A stretch of DNA of 18,263 bases from Candidatus Izemoplasma sp. (GTDB lineage Bacteria > Bacillota_I > Bacilli_A > Izemoplasmatales > Izemoplasmataceae). Shown in pieces: positions 1-8,095 of this stretch; the first letter of the stretch is position 1; each line of letters opens with the position of its first letter. A model generated the notes under the pieces. The model was not told where the DNA came from. It saw nothing but the letters and a program-made list of their open reading frames with translations, and searched no databases. Where the stretch lies: contig SKIY01000118.1 in the NCBI GenBank assembly GCA_007116205.1, positions 1 to 18,263 of the forward strand, given 5' to 3'. The position numbers and the translations under genes are program-made.

Positions 1-723
1 ATAAATATCATTCCCGGTGTTATAGTCTAATTTTCCGTTTGAGGTGTTTTCTTTATCTTCAATGATTTTTCCGTCTTCTAACTCAATAATTCGGTCAGCA
101 TAATAATCTGCAAGTTCGCGTTCATGGGTTACCATAATAACCAGTTTTTCGGCACTAACTTGTTTGATGATATCCATAATGGCTAATGTGTTTTTAGAAT
201 CGAGATTACCGGTTGGTTCATCCGCTAAAAGCAAACTTGGGTTTTTAGCGAGTGCGCGTGCGATGGCAACGCGTTGTTGTTCCCCCCCGGAGAGTTGGTT
301 TGCGAGTCTGTTTTTATATTTGGGTAAGCCAACAGCATCAAGTAAATACTCGATACGGTTGGTGATGTCGTTTTGATCGGTTATACCGACGAGTCTTAAG
401 GTAATTGCAATGTTTTCAAAGACGGTTTCATTTGGAAGTAAATAATAGTTTTGAAACACCATTCCAATTGTATTTGAACGAATCGCATCTAACGTGTTTG
501 AACGATACTTAGGAATGGCTTGTTCGTTAATATATAGCGCCCCAGAATCAAATGCGTCCATACCGCCAATTATGTTAAGTAATGTGGTTTTTCCGCTCCC
601 TGATTCACCGAGTAAAACAACAAGCCCTTTTTTAGGAAAGGTGACTTCTACACTATCTAGCGCGAGCAGTGCGTTACGTTTATTACGGTTATAGGTCTTA
701 TTGATTTTATGAACTTTTATCAT
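1..723 (-). CDS. ABC transporter ATP-binding domain (3' end outside window)
   Basis: The minus frame is open from the ATG at 723 to the left edge (241 codons, no stop), so the gene is cut by the window. It is a LolD/MacB-type ATPase: Walker A GESGSGKT at about residues 39-46, Q-loop in MVFQNYY, signature LSGGEQQ, Walker B LLLADEPT followed by GNLD, and H-loop in MVTHE. It energises a membrane transporter from the cytoplasmic side. The ATG lies 5 nt after the stop of the upstream transporter gene, with GGAG 8 nt before it, so the two are co-transcribed. Residues beyond about 225 become linker-like (acidic, Asn-rich), as at the junction to a fused permease in the neighbouring paralogue, so this too may be an ATPase-permease fusion. 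The substrate cannot be read from the sequence; export of peptides or antimicrobials, or lipoprotein handling, are typical of the family. Confidence 0.88.
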   Translation of the reverse strand, partial: MIKVHKINKTYNRNKRNALLALDSVEVTFPKKGLVVLLGESGSGKTTLLNIIGGMDAFDSGALYINEQAIPKYRSNTLDAIRSNTIGMVFQNYYLLPNETVFENIAITLRLVGITDQNDITNRIEYLLDAVGLPKYKNRLANQLSGGEQQRVAIARALAKNPSLLLADEPTGNLDSKNTLAIMDIIKQVSAEKLVIMVTHERELADYYADRIIELEDGKIIEDKENTSNGKLDYNTGNDIY

Positions 724-728
724 CGTAT

Positions 729-2912
729 TCACTCCACTCTCAGCGCTGTGATAACGCTATTTTTAAATATTTTAGTGTTAAACTTAAGTCCTGTGAGTAT
801 CGCTAAACCAAGTAGTAAAACAACCACAAATAAATAGTTTGCAATGCTGTAGTACCGTAAGTAATCCGGCAACCAATACAGTGCATATCTATTAAATAGT
901 AAGAACGTATATACAATGACAAAGGCAATCATAAATACCATCATTAACTCATAAATAGTCATGCGGTATAGATCGCTTTTAGACGCTCCGATAGAACGGA
1001 AAATAATATAGTCTTTTTTCCGCGCTTGCATGGTGTTTTTAAGCGTGATGTAAGTAATAAAATATAATGTCATTAATAGTGCTGTTATAGTGATAATATT
1101 AAAAATGTTAAATATAATACTAAGATTTGCCATGCCAGGGTACTCATAACTTGCTGGATATATACTGTGGTACGCGCTTGATAAACGTTCTTGAACAAGC
1201 CCTGCACTGTGTCCATCCTCAACAATTAAAGTAATTTGATAAGGCACGGTTTGAAATACCAATGCTTTGGTTGCGGATGACATTTTAACCGCATCATACT
1301 GATCTTCAAACACGGCATCAATAGTCATGTTGGTTTCACGTGATTCAAGGTAGTCATTATGCAGTTCGAATGTTAACGGTGTCGTGAGCAATTGAGAGGC
1401 ACTAAGATTTAATGTCTCTTTTAAAATCGTCTCAAGACTTTCTGATACCTGTATCGTATTGTCTGCGAGTGTATCATCGATGTCAATCCGAATATTATCG
1501 AAAGTAACGAACGTATCTTCATCAAGCGTAAATTGCATCTCTACAGACGCACGTAAGGCTTGATAACGTACGCTATCTAGTTCGTAAAAGTCAGGATGTA
1601 CATACGCAAGATCCCACCAGTCATCGATAAATCCAACCACGGTCAACGCCATCGATGGCAAGTTCACTTGCATCGGTTGTTCAGGATCTCGAGGGGCATC
1701 GTAATAGCCATATCGATCGTTAGATAAATAAACCGTGACCGTATCACCGATGTTCATGCCATAAGTTCTCGTAACAACAATCTCATTTATCGCCTCAGGC
1801 GCTCTACCTTGATCAATCATCCGAGGGTGCAAGCCGGTTGCGTGATTTGTTTGATATGGCATTAACCCACCATACTGAGAAAGCACTGATAAAAAGACCT
1901 CGTTCGCAGGGTCAAAATCGATGAGACTTTCGACGTGTCTGAGATCACTTAAGGTATCAAGTTCCTCACTAGAAAATGCACTGCCATCCCATTTGTTCAC
2001 GACTAGGCGATGAATGCTTGAGTTGTTGAAGGCAGGGCTACTGGAGCGCTCGGTGGTTGTGACTACGTTTGCGCCATAAACAAGGGCGATTGCAAGTACG
2101 ATTAAGATACTAATTGCCGACATTAAAATCAGCCGTTTTGGCATCATAAAAAGGTTTTGAAAAGCTAGTTTTAATTGGTCTTTCAGTGGCATATTATAAA
2201 GCGGTTTTACTGTTATTTCTGGAGTTTCTGTTGGTTTTTTATGCGTTTTATCCTCAACTACCTCACCATCGAATAAACGAAGGTGTCTTGTTGCTTGGTC
2301 TTTAACAGCTTCATAACTATGGGTAACCATAATCACTAACCGATCATGACTAACTTCTTTTAGTAACTGAATGATTGCATCGCTCGATGCTTTATCTAAG
2401 TTTCCTGTTGGTTCATCCGCAACAATAATCGGCGCGTCTTTGGCGAGTGCGCGCGCGATGGAAACGCGTTGTTTTTGACCGCCTGAAAGGGTGCTTGAAC
2501 GTTGATGCATTTGTGCTTTCAACCCCACATCCGCAATCAACTCTTTTGCACGATTTGCACGTTTAGCAGGGTCATATCCTTGAATGATTAATGCGGACAT
2601 AACATTTTGATACACCGTATAGGAATCGATGATATTATAGCTTTGAAAAACGAAGCCTATATATTGACTGCGATAATGTTCCCACTCTTCGTCTGTATAA
2701 TGATTGGTTTCTTCTCCGTTGATAAACATTTCGCCTTCTTCGTACGAATCAAGTCCACTCAAAACATTTAATAGTGTACTTTTCCCACTTCCAGACTCCC
2801 CGGTAATCACAACAAATTCGCCGATATTAAACGCTGCATCGACTCTTCTTAACGCTTGTGTTACGGTTGTTTCTCCACGATAATATTTTGATACACCTTG
2901 CAATTTTAGCAT
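729..2912 (-). CDS. MacB-type ABC transporter, fused ATPase and FtsX-like permease
   Basis: This 727-residue protein joins an N-terminal ABC ATPase to a permease. The ATPase has Walker A GESGSGKS at about residues 38-45, signature LSGGQKQ, Walker B IIVADEPT and GNLD, and an H-loop in MVTHS. A linker leads to a first membrane helix near residues 255-280, a large extracytoplasmic domain (about 285-590, MacB_PCD-like), and three more helices in the last 130 residues, which is the FtsX/MacB four-helix plan. The reading frame continues upstream to a GTG at 2924, but that codon lies inside the Shine-Dalgarno GAGGTGG. The ATG at 2912, 6 nt after GAGG, is the real start. Its own promoter lies just upstream and a second ABC ATPase gene follows 5 nt downstream. 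The role is probably mechanotransmission or export of an unknown substrate; the family is secure, the cargo is not. Confidence 0.9.
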   Translation of the reverse strand: MLKLQGVSKYYRGETTVTQALRRVDAAFNIGEFVVITGESGSGKSTLLNVLSGLDSYEEGEMFINGEETNHYTDEEWEHYRSQYIGFVFQSYNIIDSYTVYQNVMSALIIQGYDPAKRANRAKELIADVGLKAQMHQRSSTLSGGQKQRVSIARALAKDAPIIVADEPTGNLDKASSDAIIQLLKEVSHDRLVIMVTHSYEAVKDQATRHLRLFDGEVVEDKTHKKPTETPEITVKPLYNMPLKDQLKLAFQNLFMMPKRLILMSAISILIVLAIALVYGANVVTTTERSSSPAFNNSSIHRLVVNKWDGSAFSSEELDTLSDLRHVESLIDFDPANEVFLSVLSQYGGLMPYQTNHATGLHPRMIDQGRAPEAINEIVVTRTYGMNIGDTVTVYLSNDRYGYYDAPRDPEQPMQVNLPSMALTVVGFIDDWWDLAYVHPDFYELDSVRYQALRASVEMQFTLDEDTFVTFDNIRIDIDDTLADNTIQVSESLETILKETLNLSASQLLTTPLTFELHNDYLESRETNMTIDAVFEDQYDAVKMSSATKALVFQTVPYQITLIVEDGHSAGLVQERLSSAYHSIYPASYEYPGMANLSIIFNIFNIITITALLMTLYFITYITLKNTMQARKKDYIIFRSIGASKSDLYRMTIYELMMVFMIAFVIVYTFLLFNRYALYWLPDYLRYYSIANYLFVVVLLLGLAILTGLKFNTKIFKNSVITALRVE

Positions 2913-2943
2913 AAGCCACCTCACACGCTTTTAAGTTAGCTTT

Positions 2944-2952
2944 ATTATAGCA
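2944..2952 (-). promoter_or_regulatory. Extended -10 promoter for the ABC transporter operon
   Basis: On the minus strand TGC-TATAAT forms a perfect extended -10 element. No good -35 box is visible at 16-18 nt, as is common for TGn-type promoters. Predicted initiation near 2937 gives a leader of about 25 nt before the ATG at 2912. It lies just downstream of the terminator of the preceding gene, which supports an independent transcript. Confidence 0.65.
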
Positions 2953-2982
2953 TATTCATACGTTACAATCGTGTATAAAGTA

Positions 2983-3011
2983 TTAAAAAAAGACGTGAGT
3001 GTTTCACGTCT
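2983..3011 (-). terminator. Rho-independent terminator of the YgjV-like gene
   Basis: On the minus strand a perfect 8-bp stem AGACGTGA/TCACGTCT with a 5-nt loop is followed by a run of about seven Ts. The stop codon of the gene (3011-3013) overlaps the first base of the stem, so termination follows translation directly. Confidence 0.85.
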
Positions 3012-3649
3012 TAAATAGTGCGTATAAATGCTTTTCGGTTATGCACTGTTGTTGGTTTAAACGCCATACGATTTAAATACTTCATGTGTGATTCATCTTG
3101 TGTAAAGGTAATAAATTGTTTATAGCCTTGTGCTTGAAAAACTTCTGATGTTCGTTTAAAGACATGTGCACCGGTTTGAAAGTCTTGATATGCAGGCGTT
3201 GCATAGTCGAGTGTGATTTCTAATGTTTCTTTATCGTATTCATTGACGATGAAGAGTCCCGCTGGTACCATGTTTCGTAATATAAAAAAACGGTAGCTGC
3301 TATTTAGTAGGTCTCCTTCGGTAAAAGGCATGGCCTTTTCGATATTTTTTCGGTAAAAAGCTAAAAAAGCTTTTAAATATTCATCGCTTTTTTCAACAGC
3401 AATCACTTTAAAATAATCCTCTGTTTTAATCATTTGTCGCAAGTAATATATATTGATAACGACAATCCCTGCGTTCATGACCATGACAGGAAATGAGCCG
3501 ATAAAATATCCGTATATTGTGAATAAAACAGACCCGAATAGATTGATGAAGCGCAACCGTTTAATAGAACGCATGACAAGCGATATCAAAATAATAAATG
3601 ATGCTAAATATCCAATCCATTCCAGTAAATTTTCTAAAATAAAATCCAT
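3011..3649 (-). CDS. YgjV-like membrane protein with GNAT-like C-terminal half
   Basis: This 212-residue protein has two parts. The first 75 or so residues carry three hydrophobic helices, with the LRFINLFGSVLFTIYGYFIG pattern of the YgjV family of small inner-membrane proteins. Residues 85-212 are soluble; their tail (Q-G-Y-K-Q-F, then YLNRMAFKP) resembles the last strands of a GNAT acetyltransferase, where a neighbour is compared by position and the chain ends in a 'GF.p' strand. The acetyl-CoA pyrophosphate loop (Q/R-x-x-G-x-G/A) is not evident, so catalysis is doubtful. The frame extends to a TTG at 3676, but the ATG at 3649 has GGAGG 7 nt upstream and is preferred. It is monocistronic between its own promoter and terminator. 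The function is unknown; the YgjV assignment is fairly good and the GNAT assignment tentative. Confidence 0.7.
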   Translation of the reverse strand: MDFILENLLEWIGYLASFIILISLVMRSIKRLRFINLFGSVLFTIYGYFIGSFPVMVMNAGIVVINIYYLRQMIKTEDYFKVIAVEKSDEYLKAFLAFYRKNIEKAMPFTEGDLLNSSYRFFILRNMVPAGLFIVNEYDKETLEITLDYATPAYQDFQTGAHVFKRTSEVFQAQGYKQFITFTQDESHMKYLNRMAFKPTTVHNRKAFIRTI

Positions 3650-3681
3650 CGTTTTCCCTCCGTTTCTTAAAACCAAATTGT

Positions 3682-3690
3682 ATTATACCA
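3682..3690 (-). promoter_or_regulatory. Extended -10 promoter of the YgjV-like gene
   Basis: Minus strand TGG-TATAAT, with no convincing -35 box but an A-tract (nine As) just upstream that may act as an UP-like or curved element. Predicted start near 3675, leader about 26 nt. It is back-to-back with the plus-strand promoter at 3741. Confidence 0.65.
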
Positions 3691-3740
3691 TATGTATTTT
3701 TTTTTGCACGTGGGTTTATCAAATTATTCATTTTCTCATG

Positions 3741-3749
3741 TGCTATAAT
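3741..3749 (+). promoter_or_regulatory. Extended -10 promoter of the HD-GYP gene
   Basis: Plus strand TGC-TATAAT, about 27 nt upstream of the ATG at 3777, with AGGAGG at 3765-3770. No strong -35 box is present. The two divergent -10 elements are about 50 bp apart, so RNA polymerase binding at one could influence the other. Confidence 0.65.
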
Positions 3750-3776
3750 AAAGATACATTCATTAGGAGGCTGCTT

Positions 3777-5801
3777 ATGAACTCATTACGCACATTTATG
3801 ATAAAAAGACATCTTGTCGTCGGATTGTTGGTCATGTTTTCTGTTGTTTTAGGGCGTTGGTTTGCGATTCCTCCGCTTCAAGCCAGTATTGTTTGGCCGG
3901 CTTTGGGGTTTGCATTTGGATTTGCGCTTTATTATAAGCGCGATATTTACTCCGTTTTATCTGTTGGTTATTATTTGGGGTACTTAATCAGTTATGTCTT
4001 AATGGGTGAATTTGGGTTTTGGCAAATTGTCTTTCAGCCCATACTGATTACGTTTGCGGCGATGCTTCCGATTTATCTTGCGGTCAAACTGGCGGAAAAA
4101 CTAGATTATCGACCAGCTTTTGACTTGAAGAATATCGCGCACTTATTGTTGGTGACTTTTATGTTAATTCTTTTTACAACGACATTAGGTCATATTAGTT
4201 ACCTTTTAACAGGCGCGATGCAATTTTCTGATTTACAAAGCAGTTTTTCAATATGGATGCTCGGTGATTTTTTTAGTGTTTTTATTATAAGTGTTCCGCT
4301 TTACTTTGCGTTGCATTTTGATCCACATCCGTTGCCGTTTTTTAAGTTTACCCGTAGCGAACTTTTGCTATATACGGTTTTTGTGGCTTTTTCTTTTGTG
4401 TTTATTCTTGGATTAATACCGAATATTTCGTTTGATGAACATAAATATATATTTGGGGTTTTTGCGTTGGCGATAGGGTTTAAGTTTCCTTATCGAACGG
4501 CCTATATGTTTTCGTTGATTGTGATAGGAATTTTAGCTTTTATTAGACCGTTTTCTAGTGAATTAGACCATTATGCTTTAATGATCGACATTAATGTGTT
4601 TTTAGCTTTAATGACGTTAATCGCACTTATGATTAAGGATTATAAAAAGCGTATTAATATCGATCATCAACACGTCTTAGACACCCAAAAACGCCTTGAT
4701 AATTTGGTGTTTGCGATGCATCGATTATTAAGTTTTTCGACGGAATACCGAAACATTCAAGACTCAAAGATTCACAAACAAGTTAAAACGATGTTCAATA
4801 CTGTCTTAACGATTTTTGATAAGGCTGATTATGCGAGTGTTGCGATGGTGAGTAAAAAAATACAGTTTATTGATGCTGTGGGGTACGATATTAAAAAGTT
4901 AAACGCGCTTAATCTATCCTCTCAAACGTGGACCCTTAGTCTTGATAAGCCAAACCACTTAAAAGATGCTGAAACGTTAATAAAAAATGATTTGGAAGAT
5001 AAATATGCTATTTACACATCATTTGCGCCAAAAATAAAAGAAAGTATTCAACTCGCTATTCGGTTGCGGGAAAATGTCTATTGCACGATGGCGTTTGATT
5101 TTGATATCGATTCTGAAAAAACATTTAATAGTGATGATTTAATGTTTTTTAACTCTTTACAGATTCTGTTTAATAGTTATTATGAGTCTGAACGTTTAGT
5201 CACAGAATCTGATGCTGTCCGCAACGATATTATTTTAAGTCTTTTAAGAACCTTGGAGTTGTTTGATAAAGGGTTGAGTCAACATAGTATGGACGTGGCA
5301 ATTGTCGCAGAAACGATCGCTAAACGTATGGATTTAGACACAAGTACAATCGAACAAGTTTACTGGGCTGGAATGGTCCATGATATTGGGAAGCTTGGGG
5401 TTGATGAAGTGGTGGCGAAAAAACAAGGAAAATATAGTTATTTGGACTATGAAAAAATGCGGGAACATGTATTGATTGGTTATCGTGTATTGCAACAATC
5501 TGACGTCTTAGAATCTGTTGCGACTTACGTCAAAGAACACCATGAACGCTACGATGGATCTGGCTATCCAAATAGCTTAAAAGGCAATCAAATTTCTTTA
5601 GGTGGCGCGATTGTTGGTATTGCAGAAATTATCGCTACGATGGCCTCTGCAAACAGCTATACACCGGCTTATCCTAAAGAGCGGATTATTGCGGAACTTC
5701 ATACGCTTACGGATAAACATTTTTCAAGCGCTGTTGTAAATCATGCGCTACATGCTTTAAATGATGATCGATTAACGGCTTTATTTAATAAGAATGTGTA
5801 A
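3777..5801 (+). CDS. Membrane-bound HD-GYP domain protein with MASE1-like sensor
   Basis: This is a 674-residue signalling protein. Residues 1-295 are about eight membrane helices; the segment with SIVWPALGFAFG resembles the MASE1 sensor domain. A short coiled stretch leads to a poorly conserved GAF-like region (about 320-485). The C-terminal third is an HD-GYP phosphodiesterase domain with H535-D536 in VHDIGKLG, H564, H588-H589-E590 and DGSGYP at 593-598, so most metal ligands are present. The usual 'AD.fDAl' motif reads A-E617-I-I-A-T, so one metal-binding Asp is Glu and the second Asp is lost. Likely substrate is cyclic di-GMP or a related dinucleotide. The long upstream frame extension is rejected: the ATG at 3777 has AGGAGG 6 nt upstream and a promoter in front. 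It has no operon partner and converges on kamE. Confidence 0.85.
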   Translation: MNSLRTFMIKRHLVVGLLVMFSVVLGRWFAIPPLQASIVWPALGFAFGFALYYKRDIYSVLSVGYYLGYLISYVLMGEFGFWQIVFQPILITFAAMLPIYLAVKLAEKLDYRPAFDLKNIAHLLLVTFMLILFTTTLGHISYLLTGAMQFSDLQSSFSIWMLGDFFSVFIISVPLYFALHFDPHPLPFFKFTRSELLLYTVFVAFSFVFILGLIPNISFDEHKYIFGVFALAIGFKFPYRTAYMFSLIVIGILAFIRPFSSELDHYALMIDINVFLALMTLIALMIKDYKKRINIDHQHVLDTQKRLDNLVFAMHRLLSFSTEYRNIQDSKIHKQVKTMFNTVLTIFDKADYASVAMVSKKIQFIDAVGYDIKKLNALNLSSQTWTLSLDKPNHLKDAETLIKNDLEDKYAIYTSFAPKIKESIQLAIRLRENVYCTMAFDFDIDSEKTFNSDDLMFFNSLQILFNSYYESERLVTESDAVRNDIILSLLRTLELFDKGLSQHSMDVAIVAETIAKRMDLDTSTIEQVYWAGMVHDIGKLGVDEVVAKKQGKYSYLDYEKMREHVLIGYRVLQQSDVLESVATYVKEHHERYDGSGYPNSLKGNQISLGGAIVGIAEIIATMASANSYTPAYPKERIIAELHTLTDKHFSSAVVNHALHALNDDRLTALFNKNV

Positions 5802-5825
5802 AATTAATTACACATTCTTTTTTTT
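5790..5825. terminator. Hairpin terminator between convergent HD-GYP gene and kamE
   Basis: A perfect 12-bp inverted repeat (5790-5801 and 5808-5819) with a 6-nt loop is followed on the plus strand by a run of Ts, giving a strong terminator for the HD-GYP gene. On the minus strand the same stem is followed by ATTAAAT, a weaker tail, so it may also end the lysine operon. Both genes' TAA stop codons lie inside the stem arms. Confidence 0.88.
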
Positions 5826-6548
5826 ATCTCGCAGGGCTTGTACCGCAAAACTCGCGACATCAAAGGCAAATTTTTTAGGCCCAAAACCAGCATCGTAACC
5901 GAGTTCTTTAGCTAGGCTATGATTGATGCGTGCACCGCCGATGATCACGATAAAATCATCACGTTTATGTTCGGCTTCTAACAGTTCTATAAAAGCGGTT
6001 AGGTTTTGAATGTGCACATCTTTTTGGGTCACGGTTTGACTAATTAAAATAACATCTGCTTGATGCTTAACTGCTGCTTCTAGCAATGCTTCATTATCAA
6101 CTTGTGATCCTAAGTTAATCGCGTTGATGTTTTTATATCGTTCTAACCCGTAATGGCCACTATAGCCTTTCATATTCATAATTGCATCGATCCCTACAGT
6201 ATGCGCGTCGGTGCCTGTTGATGCGCCTATAAAGGTCAGGGGACGGTTGAAATGGGTTTCGATGAATGTTTCAATGGTGGCTTTATCCATGACGTCGGTT
6301 TCTACTTCGGTAGCTTTTATTGAAGCCGCGTCGATTTGTTTACTCGCTGTGCCGTAAACGACATAAAATGTAAAGCCATCACTCAGGGTTTCAGCGTGGA
6401 CAACAGCAACATCATGAATATTTAACGCCTCAGCATAAGCTTTTGCGCATGCTTCACCGTGGGCGTTATTATTAAGCGGTAGTGTAAATGATAATTGAAT
6501 TTTCCCGTCGTTCATCGTGTCGCCGTAAGGACGCATCCATTTAGCCAT
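5808..6548 (-). CDS. kamE: Lysine 5,6-aminomutase beta (cobalamin-binding) subunit KamE
   Basis: With KamD it forms the adenosylcobalamin- and PLP-dependent enzyme that moves the terminal amino group of beta-lysine (or D-lysine) to C5. The cobalamin motif DxHxxG is seen as D114-A-H116-T-V-G119. Eleven residues after the His comes K127, in IMNMK. This matches the spacing of H133 and K144 in the Acetoanaerobium sticklandii enzyme, where this Lys forms the PLP aldimine, so both cofactors should bind. The later SQT and GGARIN segments fit the B12-binding Rossmann fold. The 246 residues are slightly short for the family (about 260). Its ATG overlaps the kamD stop (TAATG), with AAGGAGG 7 nt upstream inside kamD, so translation is coupled. 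It is the last gene of the operon. Confidence 0.96.
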   Translation of the reverse strand: MAKWMRPYGDTMNDGKIQLSFTLPLNNNAHGEACAKAYAEALNIHDVAVVHAETLSDGFTFYVVYGTASKQIDAASIKATEVETDVMDKATIETFIETHFNRPLTFIGASTGTDAHTVGIDAIMNMKGYSGHYGLERYKNINAINLGSQVDNEALLEAAVKHQADVILISQTVTQKDVHIQNLTAFIELLEAEHKRDDFIVIIGGARINHSLAKELGYDAGFGPKKFAFDVASFAVQALRDKKKNV

Positions 6549-8095
6549 TATGTTGCCTCCTTTAACGCTTTTAACATGCGGTCAATAACTGGATTGTGGT
6601 ACGTTTGATGTTTTTTAAAAACACCATCTAACCCTTTTCCTTGTGTTTGTGATCTTGAGACCCCTGCAAAGGTGCCTTTTTCTAATGTTTTAAAGAGCCC
6701 TTCTTCGGCAATCGTATCTAATAATTTTTTTGCATCATTTAGTACCGATTTAGCGCGTTGGTCAATGATACCGCCTTCTTCAATACGGATTTCATCCGCG
6801 AAATCTTTAAATGCTTTGTACATATAATTGGCATTGTTTAACGCTTGGGCACGGTCACTCATAAATGGCGTGTGGATGGCTTCTGTGAGCATGCCTAATA
6901 AGTGAATATTTTGTTTGGTCACGACTGAAGCGATATTAAACAATGTGTTCTGCATGGTGCCTTTGAAAATATCCCCTGTCATATGTTTTGTTGGGGGCAT
7001 ATATTTTAACGGGGCATTTGGAAATAGTTGTCTTGATAACTGTGCTTGAGCGATTTCGTAACTGAAGCTGTTTTCTATATTGGGATCGATTTCATAGGCG
7101 TGCCCGAGTCCCATCAATTCTTCTTTCATCGCGGCGTTCTTTGCGAATTGTTCGTTAATAAATTGTGACGCTACTACAGTGTGGGCGTGGTCATATGCGT
7201 CTGATGTGGTTAAATAATTATCTTCCCCTGTGTTGATGGTTATGTGAGCGAATGCTGAAATAACGCGAGAAAAATACTGATCGACAAACGTTCTTTTCAT
7301 ATTGATATCACGAAAGATGATCCCGTATAAAGAATCGTTTAGCATCATGTCGAGTCTTTCAATCGCGCCCATCGCTGCTATTTCAGGCATGCATAACCCA
7401 CTGGCATAATTAACAAGCTTGATATAGCGGTTTTCTGTTTTTGAGACATCATCTAAAGCTTTTCGCATTAAACGAAAGTTTTCTTGAGTTGCATATGTTC
7501 CTCCAAACCCTTCAGTCGTTGCCCCATAAGGAACATAATCAAGTAGGGACTGTCCGGTGGTACGGATAACAGCAATAATATCTGCGCCTTTTTTAGCCGC
7601 AGAAATCGCTTGTTCAATATCTTCATAAATGTTCCCTGTCGCGACAATGACGTATTTATCAGGTAATGTCTTTGGGGTTGTCCATTGATCGCGCGTTGCT
7701 TTTTGCGCTAATATTTTTCTTTCGGTATTTTCTAAATAAGGGGTAAGTAGGTGAATTGGTGCAGGTTTTTCATTGTCATAGATCGATAAATCTATCGCGT
7801 TACTTGCTATCTTTTCAGCGATTTGTTGTGGTGAAAAATCTGTATTTTCAATCGCTTTTGCAAAGTAATGTGCGACCCCTTTGGTTATATCGGCGTGGGT
7901 TTGTATATGTTCAACAACGAGATTGACATACGGGATATCAAATGCGTTGATTCCGTCAATCCCTAACATTCTTAAAATCGTTCTTTCAACGGCGACTGTG
8001 CTATGGTCATCGATGATATTTTGAATGTCTAAAGCGATTTTTTCTGCTGCTTCACGACATGCTTGAATGGTGTTTTGATCAAGTATAAGTTTCAT
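6548..8095 (-). CDS. kamD: Lysine 5,6-aminomutase alpha subunit KamD
   Basis: This 515-residue, full-length alpha subunit forms the TIM barrel that houses the radical chemistry with PLP and the adenosyl group supplied through KamE. Family-typical segments are visible, including RTTGQSLLDYVPYGATTEGFGGT near residues 180-202, LCMPEIAAMGAIERLDMMLNDS near 235-255, and a glycine-rich tail before NPVIDRMLKAL. Its start overlaps the end of kamB by 17 nt, with GAGG 6 nt before the ATG. Its stop shares a base with the kamE start. Co-translation with kamE fits an obligate complex. No frameshift or missing block is seen. Confidence 0.97.
   Translation of the reverse strand: MKLILDQNTIQACREAAEKIALDIQNIIDDHSTVAVERTILRMLGIDGINAFDIPYVNLVVEHIQTHADITKGVAHYFAKAIENTDFSPQQIAEKIASNAIDLSIYDNEKPAPIHLLTPYLENTERKILAQKATRDQWTTPKTLPDKYVIVATGNIYEDIEQAISAAKKGADIIAVIRTTGQSLLDYVPYGATTEGFGGTYATQENFRLMRKALDDVSKTENRYIKLVNYASGLCMPEIAAMGAIERLDMMLNDSLYGIIFRDINMKRTFVDQYFSRVISAFAHITINTGEDNYLTTSDAYDHAHTVVASQFINEQFAKNAAMKEELMGLGHAYEIDPNIENSFSYEIAQAQLSRQLFPNAPLKYMPPTKHMTGDIFKGTMQNTLFNIASVVTKQNIHLLGMLTEAIHTPFMSDRAQALNNANYMYKAFKDFADEIRIEEGGIIDQRAKSVLNDAKKLLDTIAEEGLFKTLEKGTFAGVSRSQTQGKGLDGVFKKHQTYHNPVIDRMLKALKEAT

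Noticed and set aside
3453..3776. N-terminal extension of the HD-GYP reading frame
   Set aside because: It runs antisense through the YgjV-like gene and across both promoters; the ATG at 3777 has AGGAGG and a TATAAT box in front, and the protein then starts at the membrane helices.
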